64,000 bases of DNA from Mycobacterium paraterrae. Lineage in GTDB: Bacteria > Actinomycetota > Actinomycetes > Mycobacteriales > Mycobacteriaceae. Position 1 is the stretch's first letter, and each line of letters starts with the position of its first letter. The DNA is taken from NCBI RefSeq assembly GCF_022430545.2, contig NZ_CP092488.2:3720001-3784000 (forward strand), read 5' to 3'. Of this stretch, positions 23,459 to 31,189 are shown piece by piece. The position numbers were made by a program, and so were the translations under genes. The notes beneath the pieces were generated by a model. It was not told the DNA's origin, did not search any database, and saw only the letters and a list, made by a program, of their open reading frames with translations.

Positions 23459-24721
23459 ATGACCAGGGCTGGCAGGCCCCCGGAAGGTTCCTGGACCGAG
23501 CACTATCCCGAGTTGGGGACGGGACCGGTGTCGTTCAGGGACTCCACGTCTGCGGAGTTCTACGAGTTCGAACGCGACGCGATCTTCAAACGGGCCTGGC
23601 TCAATGTCGCCCGCGTGGAGGAACTGCCGCGTGCGGGCAGCTACCTCACCAAAGAGATCGACATCGTCGGCACGTCGGTGATTCTGGTCAAAGGCAAGGA
23701 CGATCAGATTCGCGCCTTCTACAACGTCTGCCGCCACCGCGGAAACAAATTGGTGTGGAATGATTTTCCCGGCGCGGAGACTCGTGGCACCTGTCGCCAG
23801 TTCACCTGTAAGTACCACGGCTGGCGGTACGACCTACAAGGTGCGCTGACGTTCGTCCAGCAGCAGTCGGAGTTTTTCGACCTCGACCCGGCCGAGTACG
23901 GCTTGCGTCCAGTGTGCTGCGAGGTGTGGAACGGCTTTGTGTTCATCAACTTCGACCCCGAGCCTCGCCAGGGTTTGCGCGAATTCCTCGGGCCGATGAT
24001 CACCGCGCTCGACGACTACCCATTCGCCAGGCTCACCGAGCGGTACGAGTGGGTGGCGCACAACAACAGCAACTGGAAGATCTTCGCCGACGCTTTCCAG
24101 GAGTACTACCACGTGCCTTCGCTGCACTCGCAGCAGGTGCCGTCAGAAGTGCGCGACCCGAACGCCGGATTCACTTGCGGGCACTTCCAACTGGACGGTC
24201 CACACCGCTTGGTCTCGACCGCAGGCCGGCGCCGTTGGCTGTTACCGCCCGAGTACATGTACCCAATCGAGCGTGCGACGCGTAGCGGACTCGTCGGGCC
24301 GTGGCGCACACCAGACATCGGCGAGTTGCCGGCCGGACTCAACCCCGGCGGCATCGAACCCTGGGGCATCAGCAACTTCCAGATCTTCCCTAACATCGAG
24401 ATCTTGATCTACGGCGGCTGGTACCTGCTCTACCGCTATTGGCCCACCTCTCACAACACCCACCGCTTCGAGGCCTACACCTACTTCCACCCGGCGCGTA
24501 CCGTGCGCGAACGCATCGAGCATGAGGTGGCCTCCGTGGTCCTCAAAGAGTTCGCACTGCAGGATGCCGGCATGCTCGGCGGCACCCAGGCGGCGCTGGA
24601 ATACGGCATCGTCGACGACTTTCCTCTCAACGATCAGGAGATCCTGGTTCGCCACCTGCACAAGGTGGTCGTCGAGTGGGTCGAGGCGTATCGCCGTGAG
24701 CGCATGACAGCGCAGGTGTGA
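23459..24721 (+). CDS. Rieske non-heme iron oxygenase alpha subunit (Rieske-2)
   Basis: A 420-residue paralogue of Rieske-1, matching throughout and most closely near the N-terminus (SWTEHYPELGTGPVS). Rieske ligands are in CRHRG and CKYHGW; the iron site is FADAFQEYYHVPSLH with Glu in the bridging position. SD GAGGAGG lies at 23447-23453, best placed for ATG 23459 although GTG 23456 is also possible. It follows the SDR by 15 bp and is followed by its own small partner. Two similar oxygenases with separate small partners suggest two steps, or two related substrates, in one pathway. Confidence 0.92.
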   Translation: MTRAGRPPEGSWTEHYPELGTGPVSFRDSTSAEFYEFERDAIFKRAWLNVARVEELPRAGSYLTKEIDIVGTSVILVKGKDDQIRAFYNVCRHRGNKLVWNDFPGAETRGTCRQFTCKYHGWRYDLQGALTFVQQQSEFFDLDPAEYGLRPVCCEVWNGFVFINFDPEPRQGLREFLGPMITALDDYPFARLTERYEWVAHNNSNWKIFADAFQEYYHVPSLHSQQVPSEVRDPNAGFTCGHFQLDGPHRLVSTAGRRRWLLPPEYMYPIERATRSGLVGPWRTPDIGELPAGLNPGGIEPWGISNFQIFPNIEILIYGGWYLLYRYWPTSHNTHRFEAYTYFHPARTVRERIEHEVASVVLKEFALQDAGMLGGTQAALEYGIVDDFPLNDQEILVRHLHKVVVEWVEAYRRERMTAQV

Positions 24722-24723
24722 TC

Positions 24724-25059
24724 ATGTCAGATACGCTGCTGCCCAGCGCATTCGCTGAACTAGAGGGCTTCGCGCAGCGGTGGTGTCTGGCCACCGAGAC
24801 CGAGCGGTGGGACGCTCGGGTGAGCGCCTCGATGCCCGAACTCCACGAGTTCTACGACGCGTTCTTTCCGCGCCTCGAAGAAGCCATCGAGTATTGCGAC
24901 AAGTTCCCCCTCGACGACTTGCCTGACGACGTCTTGCACCTGCTGCAGATGATCTATTCGCTGATCATGGTCGCGATGGCCGTCGAGGTCATGCATCAGC
25001 CCACGCCGGTCGACGCTGCCGACGCGGTCATGATCCGCACCGGCGAACCCACGCCCTGA
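24724..25059 (+). CDS. Small Rieske-associated protein, unknown family (copy 2)
   Basis: A 111-residue paralogue of the protein at 20261. Shared residues include AELEGFAQRWCL/EW-CL, the helix with EFYDAF, and CDKFPLDDLPDDVLHLLQ, followed by a hydrophobic helix YSLIMVAMAVEV. ATG 24724 begins just after the Rieske-2 stop; an overlapping GTG 24718 is less likely. The C-terminal tail (MIRTGEPTP) is short and polar. The pairing alpha-small is conserved in both operons. Confidence 0.8.
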   Translation: MSDTLLPSAFAELEGFAQRWCLATETERWDARVSASMPELHEFYDAFFPRLEEAIEYCDKFPLDDLPDDVLHLLQMIYSLIMVAMAVEVMHQPTPVDAADAVMIRTGEPTP

Positions 25060-25086
25060 CGCATCCCCCTGCCGAGAGGAGCGACC

Positions 25087-25932
25087 ATGAGTCTGCTCAC
25101 CATCACCAAACTCAACGACACGGTGGGCGCCGAGGTCGTCGGCTTGGATTCGGACGCACTGGCACACGACGACTCGGTCGGTCAATCGGTGTTAGATGCG
25201 TTGGAAGACAACGGCGTTCTGGTTTTCCGCGGACTACACCTGGATCCCGAGGCGCAGGTTGTCTTCTGCCGGCGTCTCGGCGAAATCGACCACTCGTCCG
25301 ACGGCCATCACGCTGTCCCTGGCATCTACCCGGTCACGTTGGACAAATCCAAGAATGCCTCCGCGGCCTATCTCAAGGCGACGTTCGACTGGCACATCGA
25401 CGGCTGCACACCGCTGCGCGACGAGTGCCCACAGAAGGCCACGGTGCTCTCGGCCGTGCAGGTCGCCGAGTCGGGCGGCGAGACTGAATTCGCCAACTCC
25501 TATGCGGCGTACGACGCGCTGGGCGATGAAGAGAAGTCACGGTTCGCCTCTGTGCGGGTGGTGCATTCCTTGGAAGCGTCACAAAGCCGGGTCTATCCGG
25601 ACCCGACGCCCGAGCAGGTCGAGCGTTGGCGGGGCCGCCCCACCCACGAGCATCCTCTGGTCTGGACGCATCGCAGCGGCCGTAAGTCGTTAGTGCTTGG
25701 CGCGTCGACCGACTACATCGTCGGCATGGACCGTGACGAGGGCCGCGCCCTCTTAGATGGCCTGCTGCGCCGAGCGACCTCGCCGGACAAGATATACAGC
25801 CATTCCTGGTCGATCGGCGACACGGTCATCTGGGACAACCGGGGTGTGCTACACCGCGCTGCTCCCTACGACCCCGACTCGCAACGCGAAATGTTGCGCA
25901 CCACCGTGCTTGGCGACGAGCCGATCGAATAG
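25087..25932 (+). CDS. TauD/TfdA-family Fe(II)/2-oxoglutarate dioxygenase
   Basis: A 281-residue dioxygenase. The iron facial triad is His-x-Asp in FDWHIDG near residues 101-107 and a distal His in VLHRAAPYD near residue 260, followed by the Arg expected to bind 2-oxoglutarate (QREMLRTTV). The opening TKLNDTVGAEVVGLD is typical of the family. SD GAGAGGAG precedes ATG 25087. It is the last gene of the ferredoxin operon. Substrates of the family are sulfonates, phenoxyacetates or carnitine-like compounds; which applies here is unknown. Confidence 0.9.
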   Translation: MSLLTITKLNDTVGAEVVGLDSDALAHDDSVGQSVLDALEDNGVLVFRGLHLDPEAQVVFCRRLGEIDHSSDGHHAVPGIYPVTLDKSKNASAAYLKATFDWHIDGCTPLRDECPQKATVLSAVQVAESGGETEFANSYAAYDALGDEEKSRFASVRVVHSLEASQSRVYPDPTPEQVERWRGRPTHEHPLVWTHRSGRKSLVLGASTDYIVGMDRDEGRALLDGLLRRATSPDKIYSHSWSIGDTVIWDNRGVLHRAAPYDPDSQREMLRTTVLGDEPIE

Positions 25933-26180
25933 CAAGGCAGTCTCGCGTCGTGCTCGCAGGTACGTTCACACTCATCGGTGAGAACCCTGACGCCCCATGG
26001 GCCGGAGCGGCCGTGGTGGACGCGTCGACGACGTCGGTGGTGCCGGCGGGCAGAAACGCCCGGCCGAAGTGGCTTGAGGGTTACGCAACGGGGTATTCGA
26101 GGGGATATTGTGATCCGTCGAGCGGCCCACTCAACAAGCGGCCGACGCCTGAGCAAAGCGATCGTGAATGGGGGCTCGTC

Positions 26181-26441
26181 GTGAGTGCTGGTGAAGGTCA
26201 AGAATCGGGCACTGCGGTGAACAACTCTGACTCAGAGATAAATGTCGGTACGCGAGTGCGGGTTTATCCGGGCAGCAGTAACGAAAAAACCGGCGAAATT
26301 GTCGACGACTTCGGGCAAGACGCCGGAACCAGTGTCACGATCGGCGACGAGCTCATCGCCGACGCGAGTCGCCGGTGGGCCGTCGCCCTCGATGGGGGCG
26401 GTCTGGTCTTCGTCGACTCCGGCGATCTCAGCCCGCAGTAG
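26181..26441 (+). CDS. Small conserved protein with KOW-like strand region
   Basis: An 86-residue protein. The C-terminal two thirds (VGTRVRVYPG, then GEIVDDFGQDAG and RRWAVALDGGGLVFVDSGDL) look like a small SH3/KOW-like beta barrel, as in other short mycobacterial proteins of unknown role. GTG 26181 was chosen; the frame stays open upstream to 25950 but the added N-terminal part has poor composition. It is 248 bp after the TauD gene, so probably separate. Function unknown. Confidence 0.55.
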   Translation: MSAGEGQESGTAVNNSDSEINVGTRVRVYPGSSNEKTGEIVDDFGQDAGTSVTIGDELIADASRRWAVALDGGGLVFVDSGDLSPQ

Positions 26442-26451
26442 TAAGCGACGA

Positions 26452-26763
26452 TCAGGCCGATTGCGCGACGACGCGGCGCTTCAGCACCGCGGGCGCCGCC
26501 GCCTCCCGGCGCACCCGATAAGACTGCCGCATTGGACTCCTGTCGGCCGCATACACGGTGAACGCGGCGCAGGCCAGGGTGACCAGGCTTTGGGTAGGTC
26601 GCCTACCGCGCACGGCCCCGGCGATGTCTTCGAGGCTCATCAACAAAGTCGGACTCAGGGTCGCACACGTCGGGCTGGGTCCCACGCCGGACAAGGCCGT
26701 CTCGAGCGCCGCAGTGAAGTCGGCCAGCAATTCCTCATATGACGCGACGCCGGTTTGAATCAT
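26452..26763 (-). CDS. Hypothetical protein, 103 residues
   Basis: A small protein of 103 residues on the minus strand, convergent with the gene at 26181. It has an N-terminal amphipathic part (YEELLADFTAALETAL) and a basic C-terminus (SYRVRREAAAPAVLKRRVV). No motif is recognised. Composition and codon use are acceptable for a real gene, but support is limited to the open frame and the upstream AAGAGCGG-like sequence. Confidence 0.4.
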   Translation of the reverse strand: MIQTGVASYEELLADFTAALETALSGVGPSPTCATLSPTLLMSLEDIAGAVRGRRPTQSLVTLACAAFTVYAADRSPMRQSYRVRREAAAPAVLKRRVVAQSA

Positions 26764-27006
26764 CGACCGCTCTTTTCACTGCGAGGGCTCGTGCCCAAAT
26801 TATTGTCGGTCAATACCCGGCCTCAGACACGGTGAAACGCCCGAATTGATTTGATGTCATTGTTCGTGCGGCCCGAATTCTCGGAGGAACTTTTACTGAC
26901 GGCCCCGCAAAAGTTGATACCCCTCAATTGCGCGGCGCCATGAGAGACTCGGTGGCGCACAAGCTCGAGCCGATGGCCGGCGGACGCAGAACGGGACCGC
27001 AGCGAC

Positions 27007-27858
27007 ATGACAAGTATTGGACAGCAACTCCGCGAACAAACGGTCGACACCGCGCTCGGCCGAATCCGATTGCAAGTCGGCGGATCTGGGACGCCGATCG
27101 TTTTCTGGCCGAGCCTGCTGATGACAGGCGACATGTGGTACGGCGTGGCCGACCGGCTGATTGCCGACCACCAGGTTGTGCTCGTCGATCCTCCCGGCCA
27201 AGGTGGAAGTCAGCCGCTGACTGGGCTCTTCGGTTTTGACGACTGCGCCCGGTGCGTAGCCGACATCCTCGACGGCGTCGGCCTGGACAAGGCGCACTTC
27301 GTCGGGAACTCCTGGGGCGGCATGATCGGGGCGACCTTCGCCGCGACGTATCCCGGCCGGGTCGGGGGAGCCGTCTTGATGAATTGCACCGCCGGTCGCG
27401 CCAGCCTCCGGCAGAAGATCGAATTCGCGATCTTGCTCCAGACCGCGAAGTGGACCGGCGGGATCGGGCCGCTGCTGATCCGTCCCGTGCTTAAAGCGTT
27501 TCTCGGCCCCACCACGATGCGAGAACGGCCCGACGTCGTCGAGCACGTGAGCGCAACGGTGAAGTCGGTCAACATAGCCTCGGCCTCGTGGGCAGTGAAG
27601 AGTGTGGTCCCGCGCCGACCCGACCAACGGGAACTGTTGAGCCGCATACAAACAGCTGTGCTGGTGGTCGGAGGTGTCGAAGATGCGACCTTCCCGCCGC
27701 GCGACGCGATCGAGATGGCCCATGCCATCCCGGGGGCGTCCGTTCACGTGCTCGACGGCGTGGCTCATTTGGCCGGGCTGGAAAATCCCGCACTCGTGAG
27801 CGCGCTGATCGAACAATTCATCTCGCGAATAGACGAAAGCGGCACGGCTGCAACATAA
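27007..27858 (+). CDS. Alpha/beta hydrolase
   Basis: A 283-residue alpha/beta-hydrolase-fold enzyme. Oxyanion segment WPSLLMTGDMW, nucleophile elbow GNSWGGM (Ser in G-x-S-x-G) near residue 99, acid Asp in GGVEDATFP and catalytic His in GVAHLAGLENP. Similar to meta-cleavage product hydrolases and haloperoxidases of aromatic degradation. ATG 27007 has no strong Shine-Dalgarno sequence. Its stop TAA is immediately followed by the ATG of the flavin-reductase-like gene, so the two form an operon. A role in the neighbouring Rieske pathway is plausible but not proven. Confidence 0.88.
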   Translation: MTSIGQQLREQTVDTALGRIRLQVGGSGTPIVFWPSLLMTGDMWYGVADRLIADHQVVLVDPPGQGGSQPLTGLFGFDDCARCVADILDGVGLDKAHFVGNSWGGMIGATFAATYPGRVGGAVLMNCTAGRASLRQKIEFAILLQTAKWTGGIGPLLIRPVLKAFLGPTTMRERPDVVEHVSATVKSVNIASASWAVKSVVPRRPDQRELLSRIQTAVLVVGGVEDATFPPRDAIEMAHAIPGASVHVLDGVAHLAGLENPALVSALIEQFISRIDESGTAAT

Positions 27859-28347
27859 ATGGACAACGAAGCGTTTGACCGGCTCGTCGACCTGCTGGAC
27901 GACACCATGTTTGTGGTGACGACTCAGGCCGACGGTGAACCATCGGGTTGCCTGGTCGGATTCGCCACTCAGGCCAGCATTCATCCGCAGCGGTTCCTGG
28001 CCGCGATCTCCAAGTCCAACCACACGTGCCGGATCGCGGCCGAGTCGGAGTTCCTGGCAGTGCATGTGATGCAACGTCGCCACGTCGACGTGGCGCGACT
28101 GTTCGGTGGCGAAACCGGCGACGAAGTGGACAAGTTCGAGCGCTGTTCATGGCATACGGGACCCGAGGGCATGCCGGTCCTCGACGACGCGCCGGCCTGG
28201 TTCGTCGGCAGGACGCTGGAGCGCATCGAGCTCGGCGATCACGTCGGTTACCTGTTGGAACCGGTCGCGGGGGCGGTGGGCGATGACTCAGACGATCTGG
28301 TCAGCTCTCGCGACGTCGCGGGGCTCACGCCCGGCCACGAAGCCTGA
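27859..28347 (+). CDS. Flavin reductase-like (FMN-binding) protein
   Basis: A 162-residue flavin-reductase-like domain protein. The opening FDRLVDLLDDTMFVVTTQ and SGCLVGFATQASIHPQRFL match the FMN-binding split barrel of the family. M. tuberculosis Rv3007c at the equivalent position is a related oxidoreductase; mine is somewhat shorter. ATG 27859 directly abuts the upstream hydrolase stop. It could supply reduced flavin or serve the Rieske chain; this is inference. Confidence 0.75.
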   Translation: MDNEAFDRLVDLLDDTMFVVTTQADGEPSGCLVGFATQASIHPQRFLAAISKSNHTCRIAAESEFLAVHVMQRRHVDVARLFGGETGDEVDKFERCSWHTGPEGMPVLDDAPAWFVGRTLERIELGDHVGYLLEPVAGAVGDDSDDLVSSRDVAGLTPGHEA

Positions 28348-28358
28348 CATCAACCGCG

Positions 28359-29480
28359 CTAGGTCTTGTCGTCGTTGGCCCGCGGGAATCCACCGCCCTG
28401 CGGGAACAGCGGGAAGACAACGTCGTCCAGCTTCTGTGCGTCGCCGCTGGTCTTGTTGACGGTGTCGCCCCAGATGTTGCCGTCCGGCGACATCTTCAGC
28501 GCCCATGCGTGACCGTGGGTGTCCTGCCGGACGACGTCCGGTTGACCGGTCACGGCACCGCTGCCCTGCGCGAGGTGGATGGCGACCGTCTGCTTGGTGT
28601 TGACCAGGTTGATCAACACCGTGCCGTCCAGTGCCGAGCAACCCGCGACTCCGGGTCGGTCGGGCCAGGACCACACCGTGGACACCTTGGAGTCCTTGGT
28701 GATCCGTTGCAGTCGGTCCGCCGTGGGCGTCCGGTCGGCGATGAACAGCGAGCCGTCGACGGGGTCGGTGCACATGCCACCGCCGACACCGATTCCGCTG
28801 AGCGCGGTCGTCGGTGGCGCCTGGTTCACCGTGGTGGGTTGCTCGATGCGAATCACCTTGCCGGCCAACGACGCCGGGTCATTGGCCGCTGCCGGGTTGC
28901 CGGCGTCGCCGGTCATGACGACCAACGTGGTGGGGCTCGTGAAAAGCATGGCGCCGGTATTGCCCATGGCGCCCTTGGGAATTCCCGTCAGGATGTCTTT
29001 GGGAATGTCGCCGTCGGCTATCCGAATAACCCGGTTGTCGGTGGGGGTGCTGATGTAGGCGTACATCAATCGATCCTGCGAATAGGTCGGCGAAAGCACG
29101 ATGTCCATCAATCCGCCGTCGCCGGTCGGGTCGACCGGAATGACGGTCTTCACCTTGGGCTCGGCGCTGACGGACACCTCCTTGACCGCGCCCGTCGTCC
29201 GCTCGGCCACCAGAGCGGACTTGCTGTCGGGCTGCATCAACAGCCCACTGGTGCTCTCCAGGCAGCCCTGCATCACGCCGGGAGCCGGGCATTCCTTGGG
29301 GAACGGCTTGTCGGGCAGCGGCGGAGGTGGAGGAGGTGAGGAACTCGGCGCGCCATGCCGCTCGGGCTCAGTGGTGAACGGCTGGGACTGGATGTCGTTG
29401 AACTGGGCGCAACCAGCCAGGACCAGCATCGCCGAGCAGAGCGCGGGCACTCCGCGTCGCCCCGTCCACAACAACCGCAT
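28359..29480 (-). CDS. lppZ: Lipoprotein LppZ, glucose/sorbosone dehydrogenase-like
   Basis: A 373-residue exported lipoprotein. ATG 29480 gives the signal peptide ending in the lipobox LVLAGC. It is followed by a proline-rich linker (PPPPPPLPDKP) and a beta-propeller-like body with repeated segments, related to PQQ-dependent sugar dehydrogenases (GLMDIVLSPTYSQDRLMYA, TGAMLFTSPTTLVVMTGD). A -10 box TAACCT lies 7 nt before the start. It occupies the position of Rv3006 in M. tuberculosis and marks the right edge of the accessory region. The enzymatic activity is uncertain. Confidence 0.88.
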   Translation of the reverse strand: MRLLWTGRRGVPALCSAMLVLAGCAQFNDIQSQPFTTEPERHGAPSSSPPPPPPLPDKPFPKECPAPGVMQGCLESTSGLLMQPDSKSALVAERTTGAVKEVSVSAEPKVKTVIPVDPTGDGGLMDIVLSPTYSQDRLMYAYISTPTDNRVIRIADGDIPKDILTGIPKGAMGNTGAMLFTSPTTLVVMTGDAGNPAAANDPASLAGKVIRIEQPTTVNQAPPTTALSGIGVGGGMCTDPVDGSLFIADRTPTADRLQRITKDSKVSTVWSWPDRPGVAGCSALDGTVLINLVNTKQTVAIHLAQGSGAVTGQPDVVRQDTHGHAWALKMSPDGNIWGDTVNKTSGDAQKLDDVVFPLFPQGGGFPRANDDKT

Positions 29481-29487
29481 GACTGCC

Positions 29488-29493
29488 AGGTTA
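29488..29493 (-). promoter_or_regulatory. -10 box TAACCT of lppZ, leaderless type
   Basis: On the minus strand TAACCT ends 7 nt before the ATG of lppZ. The divergent 166-bp gap to the DoxX gene carries both promoters. Confidence 0.5.
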
Positions 29494-29633
29494 CGGACAT
29501 GCCGTCGTCTGCGCCCGTGACGGGTGCCCAACGCCGACCGGATCCGTCCGCAAACACCGACTCCCGTCGTCCGGCACGCAAATCACGTCCGCGAAAGCCC
29601 CGCTCAAATCCCCGATTTGCAGGAGATTGCCCT

Positions 29634-29639
29634 TACCCT
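29634..29639 (+). promoter_or_regulatory. -10 box TACCCT of the DoxX gene, leaderless type
   Basis: TACCCT ends 7 nt before GTG 29647, which supports that start over the longer open frame upstream. Confidence 0.5.
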
Positions 29640-29646
29640 GGCACGG

Positions 29647-30501
29647 GTGAGCAGTCAATCGAAAGACGCACATTGGCAACGACAGGACTCGTCCGCGCTG
29701 CCAACTGCCGAGCGGCCGACCGCCGCGCAATTGGTCGACCCCGAAGACGACCTGCCATCAGAGACCTACGCAGGCGACTTCGAGACCACGCTGATCCCGC
29801 ACTACGACTCCGCTGACTCCGGCGGCGTTCGCTCGTCGAGCAGCGGCGCCGGCGTGATCGGCGGTCATCAACCGCTGCCGTACCAACCCCAGCCCACCGG
29901 CGGGCACCCTGTGTTCGCGCCGGACGGCATCGACGAACACCAGCACTTCGACGACGAGCGGGTTCGCGCGGCCGGCCGCCGCGGCACCCAGGATTTTGGC
30001 CTGCTCATTCTCCGTGTGGGTCTCGGTGCCGTATTCCTCGCTCACGGGTTGCAGAAGTTGTTCGGCTGGTGGGGTGGAGAAGGCCTGGGCGGGTTGAAGA
30101 ACGCGCTGTCCGACGCCGGTTACCACCACGCGGACATCCTGACGTACTGCGCCGCGGGCGGCGAGATCGGCGCGGGTGTCCTGCTGGTGCTCGGCCTGTT
30201 CACGCCGATCGCCGCTGCGGGCGCGCTGGCCTACCTGACCAACAGCGTGCTGGCCGGGATCTCCGCGCAGCACGGTCATCGGTCGTTCCCGTACTTCCTG
30301 CCCAACGGCCACGAGTACGAGATCTCGCTGATCGTGATGGCCGCCGCTGTCATCTTGGTCGGGCCGGGCCGCTACGGTTTCGACGCCAGCCGGGGATGGG
30401 CCCGCAGACCGTTCATCGGTTCGTTTGCGGCGCTGGTGGTGGGAATCGGCGCCGGTGTCGGGCTGTGGGTATTGCTGCACGGCGCCAACCCGGTCGGTTA
30501 G
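29647..30501 (+). CDS. DoxX-family integral membrane protein
   Basis: A 284-residue protein: about 110 cytosolic, polar, proline-rich residues, then a DoxX domain with four transmembrane helices (LLILRVGLGAVFLAHGLQKLF, GAGVLLVLGLFTPIAAAGALA, EISLIVMAAAVILVGPG and a last one, FAALVVGIGAGVGLWVLL). Same arrangement as Rv3005c. In mycobacteria this DoxX protein associates with SodA and SseA in a membrane oxidoreductase complex that responds to oxidative stress. Its 3' end overlaps the convergent cfp6 by 4 bp. The start at GTG 29647 follows a -10 box. Confidence 0.85.
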   Translation: MSSQSKDAHWQRQDSSALPTAERPTAAQLVDPEDDLPSETYAGDFETTLIPHYDSADSGGVRSSSSGAGVIGGHQPLPYQPQPTGGHPVFAPDGIDEHQHFDDERVRAAGRRGTQDFGLLILRVGLGAVFLAHGLQKLFGWWGGEGLGGLKNALSDAGYHHADILTYCAAGGEIGAGVLLVLGLFTPIAAAGALAYLTNSVLAGISAQHGHRSFPYFLPNGHEYEISLIVMAAAVILVGPGRYGFDASRGWARRPFIGSFAALVVGIGAGVGLWVLLHGANPVG

Positions 30502-30902
30502 TCCGCATACGGGTTGGGCACCCGGCCGGCGCTGGCGCGGGTCAGCTGCGGCAAGGTCGCGAACGTGACGGCGGGCAGCCGCACCTGGTGACCGTCCTTC
30601 AGTTGGGCGCGGCCCCAGGCGCCCCGGCTGAATCGCAGGCCGTCGATGTCCTCCCACCGCACCGACCGGCTGCCGAGCAATGTGCGCACCGTGACGCCGG
30701 TCTCATCGGCCTGCGTCTGGAGCCGAACGATCAACGCCGACAACAGCACCGGAATGATCAGCAGCGGAGCTGTCGCCGGCCAGGTCAGCACCGGCACGAG
30801 CAGTCCGAGGGCGAAGAATCCCACCGCAAAGTGGGCCATCGGCGAGATCTTGAGCACCACCGGCGGAGCGTGTTCGGCGTTTTCCGCTGAATCGGTGGCC
30901 AT
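30498..30902 (-). CDS. cfp6: PH-domain protein Cfp6
   Basis: A 134-residue small membrane protein: N-terminal acidic segment, two hydrophobic helices (MAHFAVGFFALGLLVPVLTW and LLIIPVLLSALIV), then a bacterial PH-like (YdbS/PH_2 type) domain with the motif VRWEDIDGLRFSRG. This matches Rv3004 (Cfp6), a low molecular weight protein of culture filtrates. ATG 30902 was selected over a much longer upstream frame. It is divergent from the ilv leader. Confidence 0.82.
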   Translation of the reverse strand: MATDSAENAEHAPPVVLKISPMAHFAVGFFALGLLVPVLTWPATAPLLIIPVLLSALIVRLQTQADETGVTVRTLLGSRSVRWEDIDGLRFSRGAWGRAQLKDGHQVRLPAVTFATLPQLTRASAGRVPNPYAD

Positions 30903-30952
30903 GGATGCATCATGGCACCGAGCCGGTCGACGATCCCGCCGGCCACCGGAAT

Positions 30953-30982
30953 TTGACGTTTGACCAGTACTGCAGCTACCGT
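30953..30982 (+). promoter_or_regulatory. ilv operon promoter
   Basis: -35 TTGACG (30953-30958), 18-bp spacer, -10 TACCGT (30977-30982), then 9 nt to the ATG of the leader peptide at 30992. Transcription therefore starts close to the leader peptide start codon. Confidence 0.55.
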
Positions 30983-30991
30983 CGTGGGGCG

Positions 30992-31042
30992 ATGAACACT
31001 TCTGGAAAGCTCGTAGTAATCCACATGCGCGTTGGTGCCTGA
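30992..31042 (+). CDS. ilvB leader peptide (attenuator peptide)
   Basis: A 16-residue open frame, MNTSGKLVVIHMRVGA, ending at TGA 31040-31042. Codons 7-10 are Leu (CTC), Val (GTA), Val (GTA), Ile (ATC) at 31010-31021: a run of the three amino acids made by the downstream pathway. GTA is a rare codon in this G+C-rich genome, which helps stalling. It lies in the leader of ilvB, before a terminator hairpin, as in the corynebacterial ilvB leader. Ribosome stalling at these codons should decide read-through. Confidence 0.7.
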   Translation: MNTSGKLVVIHMRVGA

Positions 31043-31064
31043 CTGATCGAGTCCACCAACGCGC
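31027..31064 (+). other. Leader hairpin GCGCGTTGGTG / CACCAACGCGC
   Basis: A perfect 11-bp inverted repeat, arms 31027-31037 and 31054-31064. The left arm overlaps the end of the leader peptide, so a translating ribosome can disrupt it. It is next to, but not overlapping, the terminator hairpin, so the exact antiterminator fold is not obvious from the sequence. Confidence 0.6.
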
Positions 31065-31065
31065 A

Positions 31066-31101
31066 ACCCTCGTGCAGCTGCTGAGCTGACGGGGGTTTTT
31101 T
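31066..31101 (+). terminator. Intrinsic terminator (attenuator) before ilvB
   Basis: Stem arms ACCCTCGT (31066-31073) and ACGGGGGT (31089-31096), one T-G wobble, with an inner CAGCT/AGCTG helix around a GCTG loop, followed by a run of T (31096-31101). It lies 88 bp before ilvB, in the right place for attenuation. Confidence 0.75.
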
Positions 31102-31189
31102 GTTGCCCACCATCGATGTGGCGTCAACAGGACGATCATCTACGACTTTCCAGAGCAAGACCAAGGACCATGAGGACTAAGAGGGAACC

